From Gavia stellata (taxonomy: Eukaryota; Chordata; Aves; Gaviiformes; Gaviidae), in the NCBI RefSeq assembly GCF_030936135.1, contig NC_082595.1:64036716-64100715 (forward strand): 64,000 nt of DNA, read 5' to 3'. The notes under the pieces were generated by a model, which saw only the letters and a list, made by a program, of their open reading frames with translations, was not told the origin of the DNA and ran no database searches. The position numbers and the translations under genes were made by a program. Shown piece after piece: positions 1 through 16,674 of the stretch (positions within the stretch are counted from its first letter, which is position 1; every line of letters starts with the position of its first letter).

Positions 1-384
1 TTTCCATATGGGTTTACACAGTAATTATGGAAGAAAACTTTCATCAATAAATGGAGGGCTTTTGCTCCTTAATGCCTTTTTCTTTGTTGATAATAATATT
101 AAAAATTTAGACAGTGAATGGTTTAGGAAACTTCAGTTCAGTAGTCCAAAAGCTCACATATTTTAAAATTGCATTTCTCCCTTAAAACCAGTTTGCTAGT
201 TTGGAAGGCAGTTTTCAAAGAACAGCATGTTTGGTGCCTGAAGAACAGGGAAATAGCTCTTAAGCTCTTTTGAACATACCAAACTTTGTGTTTATAAAAG
301 ACAGCTTTTTGGAAGTTGGTCTTCCGTGAACCTGGCAGTGGAACTTTCACTGCTGAGCTTAATTCTTTAAGGTGTGAATACTAA

Positions 385-3226
<2,842 letters not shown>

Positions 3227-3475
3227 GCAAAAATGCTTATTACTGTCTCCTTTAGAAAACAAGGGCTTTAACACCATTTAAGACCAACCAGACTACTACT
3301 TGGTGTAGTACTTACATTTAAGAACTGCAGTTTAATATTTTATTGCTCCAACCTGCTATGGAGTTTTGATCTTCTGTTCTTCCCTCTTTTTGGCATTTCT
3401 TTGCATTTCTTTTCTACTGTGTTCCAAAGTACATTTTGAAAAGCATGTTCAAATAAATAGCTGAGCTACTGTTGG
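3227..3475 (+). other. PREP: PREP 3' UTR with poly(A) signal
   Basis: This non-coding sequence follows the PREP stop codon. A canonical AATAAA lies at 3452-3457 and is followed within 25 bases by a GT-rich stretch (CTGTTGGTGCTGTTGTG), as expected for a cleavage site near 3475. Longer alternative 3' ends cannot be excluded. Confidence 0.7.
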
Positions 3476-6147
3476 TGCTGTTGTGAACATTTAGATTCCA
3501 GAGTTAGTGCTAGTTGAGCTTATTTCCTGTAAACAATTTTAATGTATTTTGCACCTATAAACATATCCAGATCATCTGTAATTAAATGTAAGTACTGTCC
3601 ACATACAAGAACTCTAAGCATACTTTATTTACACAGTAACTTATTTAAGAATGTAAATTGAAGGTGTTCACTGATAACCATGAAATACTGAAGAGACAGT
3701 AATCTGGGTAATTAAGTCAAATATTATTAAAAAGCTTATATTACATGCTGTTCATAAGTGTGGTACAGTCTGTAATAATGATGTTGCTAAATTGTTCTTT
3801 CTTTCCAAAGAGACTTCAAAATGTCACCAGTTTTCTCTTCTGTCATTTATTTCCACATAGAAGAGAAAATTGGAGGCTGGAAAACTTGAAGAATTCTTAG
3901 AGTCTCACTGTAATCTCAGTGAAGCTATACAGATACTCTTCAACAACCCATCTGCTGTTAGCTCTTTAACTGTTTCTGAAGAGTAAACCAGACACTGGTT
4001 TAAAAAAAAACAGCAAAAAAACAAACAAAACCCAAACACCAACCCAAAACCACAGCTTTGTCCAGATTGTTCAAGTTCAGTTTTTCCTGATGCCTTTGAC
4101 AGAACTTTCTCTAACAAGCCCAATTCTGAACATAGGTATATGACCTAGTTCTGGCTGCAGAACAACAAGAGCTCATAGTCAGACTCCCTAATGATTTGAC
4201 ACAGGCACAGTATTTGAACTGCCATTTCATATCTTTCCCATCTAGGGTGCAGAGCTATAAAGTAGATGTGAGTATTTGCCTATTAGCTGTCTAAACTCTG
4301 ATGCACTGCAGCAATTGTGATTGATTTTGCAGAGCAAAGAAGTATTCTACCAGTTATTATTAGACTTGTCGCCCCTCCAGAAAACACTGCTGCTTCTCAG
4401 TTTTAGATAAAATGATACATTCTTCCAGAATCATGCTTGTCGTTATATTCATACCTAGACCCTAAGGCCTGTATTTTAACTCTGGCCTCAGGAGTTTCAT
4501 CTCTAAGCAAACAGTGTCTCAGCCCAGGAAGAGGAGGGAGTGGTATTTAAAAGAGGAGTAGGCTGATGTAAAGAGCAGCAAAATTAAAAATAAATTTGCA
4601 CCAGTTTCACTCTGTTTCTCTCATGCTCTGAGACTTCTGCTGATTCCCTCTGCAATCCAGGAAGGATCATCCTTCCCAGGCCCTTATTATGCATAATTTA
4701 ATTTTAGGAGGGAAAAAAAGGATTTCTGCTTTCCTATGAAATTCCACACCTAAAACCTGTATGTGATCTGGGGTTTATTTGTGATCCATGGGCATTATGG
4801 TTTTACCAGATGCAATATGGACTGATGCATTCTGATCACAGCATTGAATTAAACAATCAGAATAGGGAGTTGAAGAAGGGTTGGGTTTTTTTTTTCCTCC
4901 AGGCTGTGAAAATAGGGTTCAGCAGCCCCCTTTTCCCAGAGGTGTGTGAACTGCTTTCTATGATTTTCTGGGAATTTTCAACAGCTTCCCTGCATGGCAG
5001 AAACAAAGCACATAAAGCAGTGCCATCTCCACCTCACAGTTGCGGCATCTGGCCTTTTATTGAATGTGACAGTATCATCAAGAGGGCAGAGTTTCACCTC
5101 TGAGATGAGAGCTTTGCAGGATAGGGTGTGTGGAAAACATGGTCCTCAGGCATTCGTGAAATAGAGCTGAACTGGGTCAGTGCATTGAATTGCAAAGGCT
5201 TGAGCACAGCCACCTCGATCATCTCTTCAGGTCTTTGTTCCTAAAAATGCTTTTCCTTGTTCTCCAGCTGCTTAAACACAAAGCTTCTGGCACAGGTTAA
5301 AAATCATTCGTTTTCCTTCTGAAGCTTTCTGCTGAAGCTCAGTTCCCTGAATGGCTCAGTATTGGGGCAGAAGACCCATAATGTGGGGAGTTTGGAAACA
5401 AACATTTCTCTTTGAGTGGCAATCAATGGTATTGAAGGTAGAGATGGCTTGCTGGAGACACCACTCACAAAAAAAGAAGTGTTCAAGAGTGTCCCTTGTA
5501 GAATGCTGGTATCTCTATTGGGAAGGCGTTGTTTTTCTGTAATAGAGTCTTAATGTCAACATTTTAATTGATCTTAATCAGGTATGCCAAGTCCCAGATT
5601 CAGGTGCCAAAAAAGTGAGGTTGCAGAGCTGTCCTATTAGCTGAGTTGCTCCTTTCAGTGCAGAAAGGGTCATGCTCCAACTGGAATCTGTACTTAAATC
5701 TGAGCAAGTAATGCTCTTGTAATATAGTGGGATTTAAACCTTCAGGGTTTGGATTAAATAGACCTGGAGCCAAACCATTCCTGCTGTATAAAACCTGATG
5801 AAATCTCTGTTAGTCTGGTTTCAAGGTTAACTACTTTTCTCTACAGTGGAAATGCTATTTTATGAAGAGGCTCTGTATTTTGTGGGTTTTGTTTCCAGTA
5901 CATGAAGCAAAATTCACTAGCTGGGCAAGGTAACCTCCTCACAACTGTCTGCTTTTTCAAAATCATGTTTCTTAGAAAAATAGATACCAATGTTTTGTGC
6001 CAAGATTAAAACCAGAAAAATCTTTGAAGTCCTGTAAGAGGCTTATGCTGCATGAACCAAAATTTGTTTTTAAGTGGAAATAAATTAACTTTTAACATAT
6101 TGCTCCTTCTGATACTCTTCACAACTAACATAAAGAAGAAGAAGAAG

Positions 6148-6591
6148 GTCCAGAGAAGGGCGATGAAGCTGGTGAGGGGTCTGGAACACAAGTCTTATGA
6201 GGAGCGGCTGAGGGAGCTGGGGTTGTTTAGCCTGGAGAAGAGGAGGCTGAGGGGAGACCTTATTGCTCTCTACAACTACCTGAAAGGAGGTTGCAGAGAG
6301 GTGGGTGTTGGTCTCTTCTCCCAAGTGACTAGTGACAGGACAAGAGGAAATGGCCTCAAGTTGTGCCAGGGGAGGTTCAGGCTGGATATTAGGAAAAAGT
6401 TCTTTACTGAGAGAGTAGTGAAACATTGGAATAGGCTGCCCAGGGAGATGGTAGAGTCACCCTCCCTGGAGGTATTCAAGGAGCACGTGGATGTGGCATT
6501 GTGGGATGTGGCTTGATGGGCATAGTGCTGTGTGGTGTTGGGTGGGCTGGTTTTTGGTGTGTTGTGGTTTGTTTTTTTGTGGGGTTTTTTT

Positions 6592-6627
<36 letters not shown>

Positions 6628-6683
6628 GTTGGACTTGATGATCTTACAGGTCTTTTCCAACCTTAGTGATTCTGTGATTCTGT
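6148..6683 (+). mobile_element. CR1 LINE, 3' end, with poly-T expansion
   Basis: This is a 5'-truncated CR1 non-LTR retrotransposon. It encodes the C-terminal end of the ORF2 reverse transcriptase protein ([20 protein letters not shown], then [15 protein letters not shown]), open to a stop at 6516. The 3' end has GGTTGGACTTGATGATCTTACAGG and the CR1 tail ATTCTGTGATTCTGT. Between the ORF end and the tail lies an unusual G/T-rich stretch that finishes in 31 T's (6594-6624) and is absent from the sister copy at 16675. 5' truncation is usual for CR1. The open frame is retrotransposon remnant, not a host gene. Confidence 0.93.
6594..6624 (+). repeat. Poly(T) tract of 31
   Basis: A run of 31 T's preceded by a T/G-rich ramp inside the 3' UTR of the CR1 copy at 6148. 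It is likely unstable and length-variable. Confidence 0.95.
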
Positions 6684-9600
6684 AAAGATATCTTAGTTGT
6701 CTTTGCTCCCATGAGAATACATTTGTATTGGAGTTGATTTATGTGAAAAAGGTCAGAAGTATTTTTAAAAGCTGAGAGTCTTCATATTCTTCACAGAAAG
6801 AGATACTTGAATTCCTTTGCATCAGAGTTAATTTACATTTTGGTAGCTGCAAAAAAAAAAAAAAGGTACTGACTTTAGATAGGTGCTGCGCCCTCCCCAG
6901 CAATATAACCACCAAGATCTGAGGGTGGAAGAAGGGCTGCTGGCCTGTGGATATGTAAGAATAAAGGATGCTCAAGACGGAGTTTGGAGCACCTGTTCCT
7001 GGCACCTAGGACTTCTGCTGTTTCACCAGGATTTTCTTGACTTGGCTCTACTTTGCCATCTGTCTGTAGGAAGGCAGAAACATGAGCAGCAGTACTTTTG
7101 GATTCGATACGTCAGGCAACAGCTTTCAGACATCTATGTTTTCAGGCCATTTATTTATTTTTAGCTTGAGGTAGCCCCTCAGGATTGCCTAAAGATCTGC
7201 TTATAGACTCTTCCTGACAGCCTCTCCTGTGAAAGGGGTTTTCCAAGCTGAGTACACTTTAGATGGGAGGGCCAGGGGAGGGACTTGGAAGCCAAGCTAA
7301 TAAACAACCACCCAATTTTTTGCCAGGTTCTTCTACTTTGAATATCTTTAGTAGACAGCTTTTGTGCAATTGCCTCTTTGTGCAGACCTCTCAGGATTTG
7401 GATAGTCCATGTTGTTTGAACAGCCAGGTTTAGCAACTTTGTTCATTTCTCCGTATGTTCTTTTAATTACTTCTGCCTTACTATACTGCATGCCAGGAAA
7501 AGAAAAGGCATTCCTCTGGCTTTTTTTTTCCTTTGCCCTTGCGGGAGGGGGAGGTGGGGTAACTTTCCAATTCTCACGTCTCTGAAGATAACCAAGGTGT
7601 GTCCTCAAGATAACATTATTCCTGAATAGCTATTTCTGAATAAACCCATGTCTTCAGTTTATTCATGGCAGAGAAATCCCAGTGGTGAAGTCCCTCAGTG
7701 GAAGCTGGACTAGCTACTGGCATCTGCAGAAAGAAACTGAAATTCTGGACTAGGACTGTGATCTGGCCATTTCTCCTAATTTTCCATAAGAAGATTAACT
7801 AAAAATTCAACATTTAAAACCAAAACTGAGCAATAATATGTCAGTGAGCATCTCTGTTCTGTAGACATCCCTCTGCCTTGTTAGCAGGAGTAACAGAGGC
7901 AAGGAGCAAACTTGGTGCTCATGCTGTTACCCATAGCAGGGTAAGTTTAATGCTGAAAGTCTGAATGGCAAGAGTCAGTTTGTGGTGATTTTCACTAAAC
8001 GTTTCTAGCTTCTGCAGCAGATGCAGCACAAGAGCTGGAGTCAACGGATGGATGATGTCTCTGCAAACGTGACATTTCTAGCCTGCCACATGCTGTTCAG
8101 AAGACTACCATTTGTGCATGTGCACTACTTTCAATGCCTCTCAGGCCTTCTATGCAAAAAGGAAGGAGACATTATTCTTGAACCCCTTAAAGTGGGGGGA
8201 CGCATGCTATTTTAAATAACATGCGTATTAGGTAGGTATCTGCTAGTGCTACCTGAAACATTAAATGAGATATTTGTCTATAACCTAAACAGGGCAATAT
8301 TAGGCCCAAAATATTATCTATAATTTTCATCTTAGCATCACTGTCAAAATACGGGGGAAATAATCAGGAGAAAAGCAATAGAAAGGGCTTGATTTTATAT
8401 TATTCATATTAATTTGACCCTTTCAGTACTTCAAGAGACCGGATGAACATTCACTCTGTGGGTTTCAAAACAAGCATTCTCCCAAACATGGAGGGGGGTG
8501 GAATTTCCTGGTTTTAGGAAACAAGGTTGTATTACAGGTACAAGATTGCACACAGTGAAGCTACACACCAGCTGTAGGTTGAGCTGCAGGAAATACCTTA
8601 ATTCAGCAGGGGCACCTGGACTCATAGGTGGTAATTCCATTTAGTTCTTAGCACCATCGTTTTCATGCTGCTTTTCTTCCCCTGCGAAGAGCTGTACTTA
8701 ACCTCTGACATCTCCTCAGAAGAAGAACAGATGAACATTAAGATATATTGCATCTCAGTGATGCCATCGAATATATTCTCTTCTCCTGTGGGACTTTGAA
8801 AATGTCAGAAGACAAGAGGAACAGCGAAAAAATTAATGTTTGCTTTGCCACCTAGCAGTCATTGAACAACCGTGAGCATACTAAATAACAGAGAATTCAA
8901 TAATTCATTAGTTAGTTATACACCAGTTAATGCAATTTTTTAGAAGTTTGGATGAGAATACTTAGTGGGTGAAAAACTGCTTTCTGTGCTGCTTTATGCT
9001 TTTAGGCTGTTTCTGGTGTGCAACAACAGCATGTCATTTTGACAGCAAGTGACAAAAGTGTGGAATGTGGACTGTTGTTTGCTTCCTGGGAAAGAAACTG
9101 GATAAAGGGCTTGGGCATTTCACTATTCAGAATCCTTTGGAACTGCAACAGAGAGCAGATAAACAATACTTAGTGTATTCTGATTGTTTCAAATGAAACA
9201 GTGTCATTTCTCCACAGAATATGATGTTTTCTGGTAGCGTTATATTTCAGAGGAAGCTCTGCTGTAGTAGAACAAGCTTTGAAATGTAGGTATATGCAGG
9301 TATCTATTTCAGTAGCTGGGCAGCTGTTAAATCCTTCCTACTTCATATATTTTGTGTTAATAATTAACATTCTGCTACTGAAATTGTTTTTTGGTTTAGT
9401 TTAAAGCTTCTCACTATGAAAAATGTGTTTTCATCATGAATGGCATAAAGCTGTAGACCTAAGACTGTTCATAGGGACCCAAGCTTCAGCTCTTGTATGG
9501 CTTACCTTTCATCTTGCGTTTCACTAGGTAGACACAGGTACTAGGAGAACTTTACATTACAGTAAAAAAGTGAAATAAACATTCATGATTGCTGCTGGTA

Positions 9601-11426
9601 GATTGCAGAGCTTGGGAAACTATCATTGACTGTGCATAAACACACTTCCAGCTGTATTTTGAAATTAAAGGGATTGCTTTTCCTGATTAGAGATGCTCAG
9701 ACCTCCTTGAGCTTCGAGGAAGCACAGGTCCAAATATGACCTTTGCAAGAGCAGCCATCACTCAAAATGCCTAAAAGCGAAAGCAGAAGTTCTTGAAACT
9801 CCCTGTAGTCGCAGCGTGGTTATCCTTTAGCACTAGCTTGCAGAGCTTTGGCTGCCAAGGACAAACTGGAAAACATCCTCCTCTCACAGATGACAGTCAC
9901 TCACACAACAACCCAGTCATTAAACAGTTTGCTGCCATGGGCCTGCTGCCCATTCCTCCTGCCTGGTGGAGCCTTCCAGGGCCTTTGCGCTTGCCAGAGG
10001 AAGTCGATTGAGGGGGAGGGGGATCAAAGTTAAAGAATCGCTTCCAGCTGATGAATTAGAAACCTTATTGAGACCATTTCATTAGAGGTTTTAGACAGCT
10101 TTCATTATTTTCGATGCTTGTTCCCTTTGGTGAGAATCAGGCAGCCTGTTCTGCCAACTGGGGACAGCAACGCTGGGTCAGAGGAAAGAGTCACCACCAT
10201 GGCGGATATCACCGGGAGAGGCATTCTGGAGAACATGCTTTCTGTTCATCGGGGTCTAACACCAATGTGCACTGACCAATGTGCTTTACGGATCTAATTA
10301 GGTTCAAGGAATACCCATCAGAGCATTAACTGCAGAGGCATGTTGTGGCCTCTTCAGTCCTTCAGAGTGGCTGTGGGGGACAAGACACCTATTGCAGCAG
10401 GACCTGTCAGAAACACGGGGAGCAGTCAACAGCCAAATGTAGATGTGTCACGTCTCTCAGTGGATGGCAGGATAAGAATTGTGTACCTTTGTTTTCGGAT
10501 TCACGGGCCTGCAGAGCTCCTGCTTACGGAGCAGACGGAAGAGCCGTTCCCCTCAGCCGTCAGAGGCTGGTTTTGAGACATGTTGGCTGTAGCTCATCCC
10601 AAGATCCTACACCAGCCCTCGGGCTGGTCCTTGGCTCTAGACACCAAACCATGAAAGTTCTCTATTTGGCTGTTATTTTGGGAGCCGAGGATGATGTACC
10701 AGTGACTTGAAGAGGGATGTGATAGATTGAATCATTTAACCGCTCAGCCACTTCACCCTGCTCTGCAGGCCTTGGTGCAGACAGGCTTTTTGGGTTGCCT
10801 GCGGGCCAGAGTGCCACAGGGTGGTCTCCACTGGTGGCTGAGGGTAGCCGAGTTGAAATGGAGGGCAGATTTTGGTCAGAAGAGTTGGCCCTCTCTAGCC
10901 AGCTGGAAAGGCATGGCAGCCTCTAGGTGAGCCTCCCTTTTGGCCACCACCAAATGGCTGACAGGGATCTAAGCCCCTGCCATAGGTGAATCCTCCAAGA
11001 TGGTGACAGTGCCCTGGTGCCACCCCATCTGGGGCTCCCCTGAGGGTTGTAGGTCCTCTGTTTAGCAGCTCTCTTGTCCTAGCTGTCATCTGCAGCCTGT
11101 GCCCGGTGATGTGGTCACCAAGGCTAAGTCCCTCTGGACAGCCCAGTTTCCCTCTGTGGCAGCTAGCAGTGGCCTCAGCTGTCAGCTGAGGGAGCTGGGA
11201 TCGAGGGGGACACCAGCACAGACCATGCCCTCACCGATGGGTGCAGTCCCACAGGGTTGGACCATACTGGGCAGATCTGAGGGCTGGTAATGGGGCCCAT
11301 CAACAGCCCCTGACATGGCAAGCAATGTACCAGGTCCAGAATCTGGCCATGGGCTCCAGACAGGAGCAAAAGGAGATGTGACCAGAGACAGAGCTGGAGA
11401 GAAGCTATAGTGCCCATCCAAGGGGT

Positions 11427-11690
11427 CACACAGAATCACAGAATCACAGGGGCTGGAAGGGACCTCGAGATCACCTATTCCAACCCCCTGCCAGAGCAGG
11501 TTCACCTAGAGCAGATTGCACAGGAATGCGTCCCGGCGAGTTTTGAATATCTCCAGAGAAGGAGACTCCACAGCCTCTCTGCGCAGCTTCTTCCAGTGCT
11601 CTGCCACCCTCAAAGTAACGAAGTTCCTCCTCGTGTTTAGGTGGAACTTCCTATGATCAAGTTTGTGCCCGTTACCTCTGTCCATGCAGG
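11427..11690 (-). mobile_element. CR1 LINE, 3' end, minus orientation
   Basis: The + strand begins with the reverse-complemented CR1 tail (CACAGAATCACAGAATCACA), then GGCTGGAAGGGACCTCGAGATC and a continuation matching the complement of the CR1 ORF2 end (TTGAATATCTCCAGAGAAGG, then CAGTGCTCTGCCACCCTC). The element is therefore on the minus strand, 5'-truncated near 11690. It belongs to a different CR1 subfamily from the 6148 and 16675 copies, judging by its 3' UTR. Open frames through it are shadows. Confidence 0.9.
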
Positions 11691-12700
11691 AGACAGGCTA
11701 CCCACAGCACACATACAGTAACAGGGGCTACCCAGCACCTGAGATGAACGCTTACTTGCAGGGTTAGTTTTAGAAATAAAACTGAGATTTATTTCCCAGT
11801 CACTGGATAAATAGAGGTCCTTCCTTTCCAGGAGCAGACATTGGACCCTCTCCCAGTGAGAGAACAGGGTATTCAGACATCCCCGTAGATGGTGGTGTCG
11901 GTGCCCTGGGTGCTGCAGTACTTGAGACCCCCAGGTGCCTCCCATGCCCAGTTCGTACCTCCTGTGACTTAATGCTTAACCTAAGAGCTACTGTGAATCC
12001 CGTTTTGAGATCTAGGTTTACTTTCCCCCTGCTCTTGTAGAGGCCTGGCAGACACTTTGCAGAATCTTGACATCTCTTTTGGAAAGCCTAACTCCTAAAA
12101 TTAGGTATTGATGCACTCAACTTAACTGGCATTTAAATCCCACACCAGAGTTAGCCGGAGGCATCTCCATTTGACTGCATAATCCTCTGGGGGCTTTTAG
12201 TAAAGCCTCTGTCTGGGCTCAGTTTACTCAATTCAGATAACTCAGTACCTCACTTGGGGCCAGGTACTAGCTGTTTGCTCTGGTTCAGTATTTTGGGGGA
12301 TGTGATTCAACAGCCATTTTCAGAGCATGTTTAACAAACAATCTGCCAGGACAGAGCTCCCTGTGAATCACAGCTTTCCCCTCTTTCCCTTTTCAAACAC
12401 AGCAGCAGCCTCATGGCTGGGACCCTTCCCACGGAGAGGAGTTTGGGGTTGAGTGACCCTGTAGCCCTCCCTGGCTCAGCGACACCAAGCTGCAATGATA
12501 AATGCAGGAGTCACGCCCCAGGCAGTGCACCACAGCAGCTTACCCCCCCATAGGGATGTCCTGGGCCCTGGTGCCAGCATCCAAAACTGTTTCAGTGTTT
12601 TATCCCATGATGTAAATAGAAAATACCAATATGGGCTAAGGCAAATTCCAGGGATCTCCCATTTCCTGGTAAATACTAAACTACAGAGTCGGGGTCAATC

Positions 12701-12718
12701 TTTTTTTTTTTTTTTTTT
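12701..12718. repeat. Poly(T) tract
   Basis: Eighteen consecutive T's. No SINE or LINE body was recognised immediately beside it, so its origin is unclear. Confidence 0.9.
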
Positions 12719-13179
12719 CTAATCATTCCGGGTCCTGAAATCCTTCACTTGTCTCAGACCAGAGGCAACTGCTTCTTTGAGTAATGGGGAAGGAGGGGGG
12801 ATCTGCTCAGGCTGCAAACACACACATGTCGGCGAGTGCTCAGCCAGGCAGCTAAACGTTGTGCCTTACAGCTCCTGACTTGGGACTGTCTTTAGCAAAT
12901 GTGACCCATTGTGAAAAGTTTTGTACCTCTTTCAATAAATAAATCCCTCTTCCTCAAGTCAGCTTCCAGCATTGCAGACATCTGGTCAGACTCGAAACAG
13001 CTGGTGATAAACCATTCTGGAAAAAAAAAAATTCATTTCTTCCTCTACTTTGTGCCCAGATATGATATTCTTCCGGCTGACACCAGCCTCAAGGCAGAAG
13101 TCCAGCATTAATCATTCTTGCCTGGCTGCCACGGTAAAATTCAGAGGGTCTTACAGAAGCAGGGGTGCACAGCCCCACA

Positions 13180-13450
13180 GGAGCACGACGTGTGCCCTCC
13201 CTGCAGCAGGCAGCCTGGTGACACTGCGCCGGCAAACCTCGGAACAGGTGAAAACACCACGCGAGGTGGAAGCGCGAGGAGGCTCGTGCCTGCCTTTGCA
13301 ACGCAGAGCCCGAGGAGGACTCCTCGGAGAAGGGCTGCCGGCGCTGCGGCCCTGTCTGCCAAGGCTGGAAGGACAGCTGCTGCTGCTGGTGTATTTAATA
13401 CCTCTGCCGTCGTCCAGACTAATGCGCTGGCTCGCGGAAAGGCTGTGCTG
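13180..13450. other. Small GC- and CpG-rich patch (orphan CpG cluster)
   Basis: This stretch is visibly richer in CG dinucleotides than its surroundings (for example GCGCCGGCAAACCTCGG and GCTGCCGGCGCTGCGG). Open frames exist on both strands (13050-13550 plus, 13089-13301, 13141-13362 and 13151-13471 minus), but none resembles a known protein, and simultaneous openness on both strands is typical of GC-rich DNA. It might be a weak promoter of a non-coding RNA or an enhancer. Confidence 0.35.
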
Positions 13451-14614
13451 TTTGTACACGTGCCAGAGCAATGCTGACGCTTGTCGTGGGTCTTGGCTGC
13501 AGAGGAAAACAGGCTTACACGGGAACTTGGGAAATATTTTCAGAGCGTGAGGTCTCTAGGACACCTGCCCTGCCTCAGCAGTGGGCCTGAATGCTATCAA
13601 ATTGCAGGGGCGACCTTTCTTTTCCTTTAAGTATAAACATCTCCTGCACTCAAAGTTATTTTTTTCCAAGTTTTTTAGCATACTCATCTCATTTGTGGGT
13701 TCTGTCCACTGTTCAGAATGACAGCAAATGTCTAGGAAAGTTAATCGCTTCTATGTTCAAGCCCTAGAAGGCTGTGCAAGCCTTTTGGGAGAGCACGTCA
13801 TCCTTATCTCCAGCACAAATTTTGTTGAAAATGCCAGTTTAGCCTAGAAGCCAGCTTCCCAGGAGTCTTCCTCTTTACAACCAAAACATGGAGCTAACCT
13901 CCTTGGCTTGCCAATCTAAGTGTGGCACAGACCTATAGATAACTGAAGGGAGATGCGTCGAGGAAGGAGAGCCCTTGAATAAGCAATGGCAGCCAAGGAG
14001 AGGCAGCTGGGGACCCCAAACCTCTCCAGGACTTACCAAAATCCTACCGCCAGCTCGTTTGTGTGAGCTGTCCTGCTGTGCTGTAAAGCATGAGGCTGGC
14101 AGGAGAAAAGGCACGCAGGAGCCTGACCCTGCCATTGAATAACCAAGGCCTGTCATTCAGTGCAAAGGAGAAGTCCAGCTCAGGTCAGGGCTTGGACACA
14201 ATGGAGACTTTTAGCTACCAAGGGAGCTTTCTGGCCTGCATGAGAGACATTTCTGGAGGGAAGCAATGAATTGACAGGGTTTTCTGAACCACAGTTTCGG
14301 ACTTAAATGCCTAGAGCCTGTCTGACATAAATTCTCCTGTTGACTCTGAGCCCATACTTTACAGCTGCAGCAGCATCCTTCTCATGCTCCCATTCCATTC
14401 TCTCTGCACTGTATTACACAAGAATATCTTGGTTTCTGTACCTGCTCTGAGCTCCACAAGGTGTTCTCATCTTTCCTAATCACATTATGCCTGCTCATTT
14501 TTCATTCTTCGACCTTCTTGCTGTTTTAACCTTGTCTACTTCTTGAATTACCTAGAGCTTCAGCATACAGAAGTCACTAAAAAGCTTATGGCAAAACCAA
14601 ACAAGCTGCAGGCT

Positions 14615-14631
14615 CACACACACACACACAC
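14615..14631. repeat. (CA)n microsatellite
   Basis: A short 17-base perfect CA repeat. Confidence 0.9.
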
Positions 14632-16278
14632 GTATATGCAGAGACCTTTCCTTGGGGCTTTGCTTGATTTTCTCTCTGCTTTGTACCAGATCACTTATTA
14701 GAAATTCAGAAAGCCCTCGAGTCAGTTTCCGAAGACTAGCTGTTCTCCTTGGGTGACATATGGTTCCCACATACGCGGCCCTCCAAAGAACTATGCTTCA
14801 CTCAAGTCTTATTTCTGGGATGCAGCGGGGACTTGAGACAGCATGCTTATTTTCCACGGACGACTGAATCTCACCCATCAGGAATGTTTGGTACCAGCGT
14901 TACAATTCCCGTTCCGCCCTCTGGTTTTAATCCCTACTTTCACTGCGCTGTCACCATCTGCTGCTAACTCCAGCTGTCGTCTTTTAAAGAAACACTTTTT
15001 AAACATTTGTCATTGCTCTGACAAACCTCTCCAGGTGCTTCTGCGAGAATTGGATGTCCCTGGTTAACAAACAGTCAGCACCACCCAACACCCAAGATGT
15101 ACCACTGCTCTGAACGTCACCCTGGTCTGTTTAATTAGCTCCTCTAGTTGCAACTAGCTGTGGTTTAGCTTCTGTTGTTATTTCCCTTCCTTCGTTATTT
15201 CACCAGTGCAAGCTGTCCCTACAGACTGCTGCCACCTCTTGTGCATCTCCTTCATCTTGTTCCTTGAAGTTGCCAACAAAAGCATTTTGTAGAAGTTTTG
15301 CTTTCCACGCTGGCAGACATGCATCTCGCAGAACTTTCAGCCTGATGGTGGTTTCGCCTCTGCAGCAGCCACTTGTCCCAGTAATTGTCTCAGAGGCACA
15401 GGCCCCCCAAGATGATGTGGTCTTCTCCTCCTGCAAACTCCGTACTGTTTTCATCACTGCCTCTTAGGCAGAAACACAAGTAATATGTCTGGCACTACGT
15501 TTCCCTATTCTTATTTCAGGTATACACAGCCAGCAAGGTCCAAATCAAACAAATTCCACCAGAATGGACAAGTTCGGGGATGCCTCAAAGTGAACCACCA
15601 TCCCCCCACCCCAAGGTTTTCAGTACTGGAAGCCAAAAACTGACTGGCAGCAGAAGGCAGTCCTCATCCAAAACACAACAATCGGTGTGAATCTTCCCAT
15701 TTGGGCAATGAACTTTCAGATCAGACCCAAAAATGGCAGGGAACTTTTTTCATACAAATGTAATTTTGAAGTTGCAGCGTAGACGGTGCAAAAGGACTCT
15801 CAAATACCTTTTGAGATCTTTCATAATACCTTACTAGGGCAGTTCTGCCACTGCTAATTCTGTGCCTTTATTTAACCGAGTCTTTGAACAATGCTGGGAA
15901 CTGCAGGTCATTAATTATTACAGCCAACCTCGGCAATGGGGCAGGGGAGAACACGTTAGGGGATGGCCGGAGGAGTGTCTGCACTGTGGGGAGGAGGCCG
16001 GGGAGATGTGACCTGTCCCAGGGATGCTTCCCGGCTGGCCCCATACCAGCAGCTTGCCCTAGGGAGTCCTGCGGGCTTTCCAAAAACAGTGGCTCCCTCT
16101 CAGCCCTGCCCCTGGGGGAGGCTCAACGTTAGAAAAGTGGCAGTCTGACGCCCTGCTGCATGTCCTCAGTTCAGGCCCTGGAAAGTCCTAACCTGACCTA
16201 TGCACTATCCAGTAAAAACATATCTGTGAATACAATTAGAATGAAACAAACAAATAAACAAATAAACAATCCAAGTGT

Positions 16279-16294
16279 CCCCCCCCCCCCCCCC
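16279..16294. repeat. Poly(C) tract beside an AAAC/AAAT-rich repeat
   Basis: Sixteen consecutive C's, preceded within 40 bases by an imperfect AAAC/AAAT tetranucleotide repeat (about 16245-16270). It is a simple repeat prone to length variation and sequencing error. Confidence 0.9.
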
Positions 16295-16674
16295 AAACTC
16301 CAGCACTGATAGGGAAGAGGAGGGACACTGAAAATATTAAGCCTCCTCTGCAATTTGGCATTGAACTGCTTTGGTTCTACATTGAAAAGATGGAGCAAAA
16401 GTAGGAAAGCACCTGTGAAAAACAGTCAGTCGGATGTTAGGAGAGACTGAAAAATTAGGAATTTTTCATTCAGAGAAAAGTGAAACAGGAGGGTATGAAA
16501 GATATATTGACAAGAGACGCTGCAGAGATGGTAAATTTGATACCAAAATCTGCACTTTCTCTAGAAACAAAAAGACATTAGAAGAAAATAAAGAGGCAGA
16601 GAATTTACAAACAGTGAAGAGGAACAGTTTTACACAACACATTAATTTGCAGCACTGCCTGCCACAAGATGCGT

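Noticed and set aside
6052-6516. 154-codon frame and the similar 124-codon frame at 16669 as host genes
   Set aside because: The sequences are the C-terminal end of CR1 ORF2, with CR1 3' tails following directly.
10340-10710. Cys-rich 121-codon frame at 10345
   Set aside because: No spacing pattern of a known Cys-rich family, no signal peptide, and no splice or promoter context.
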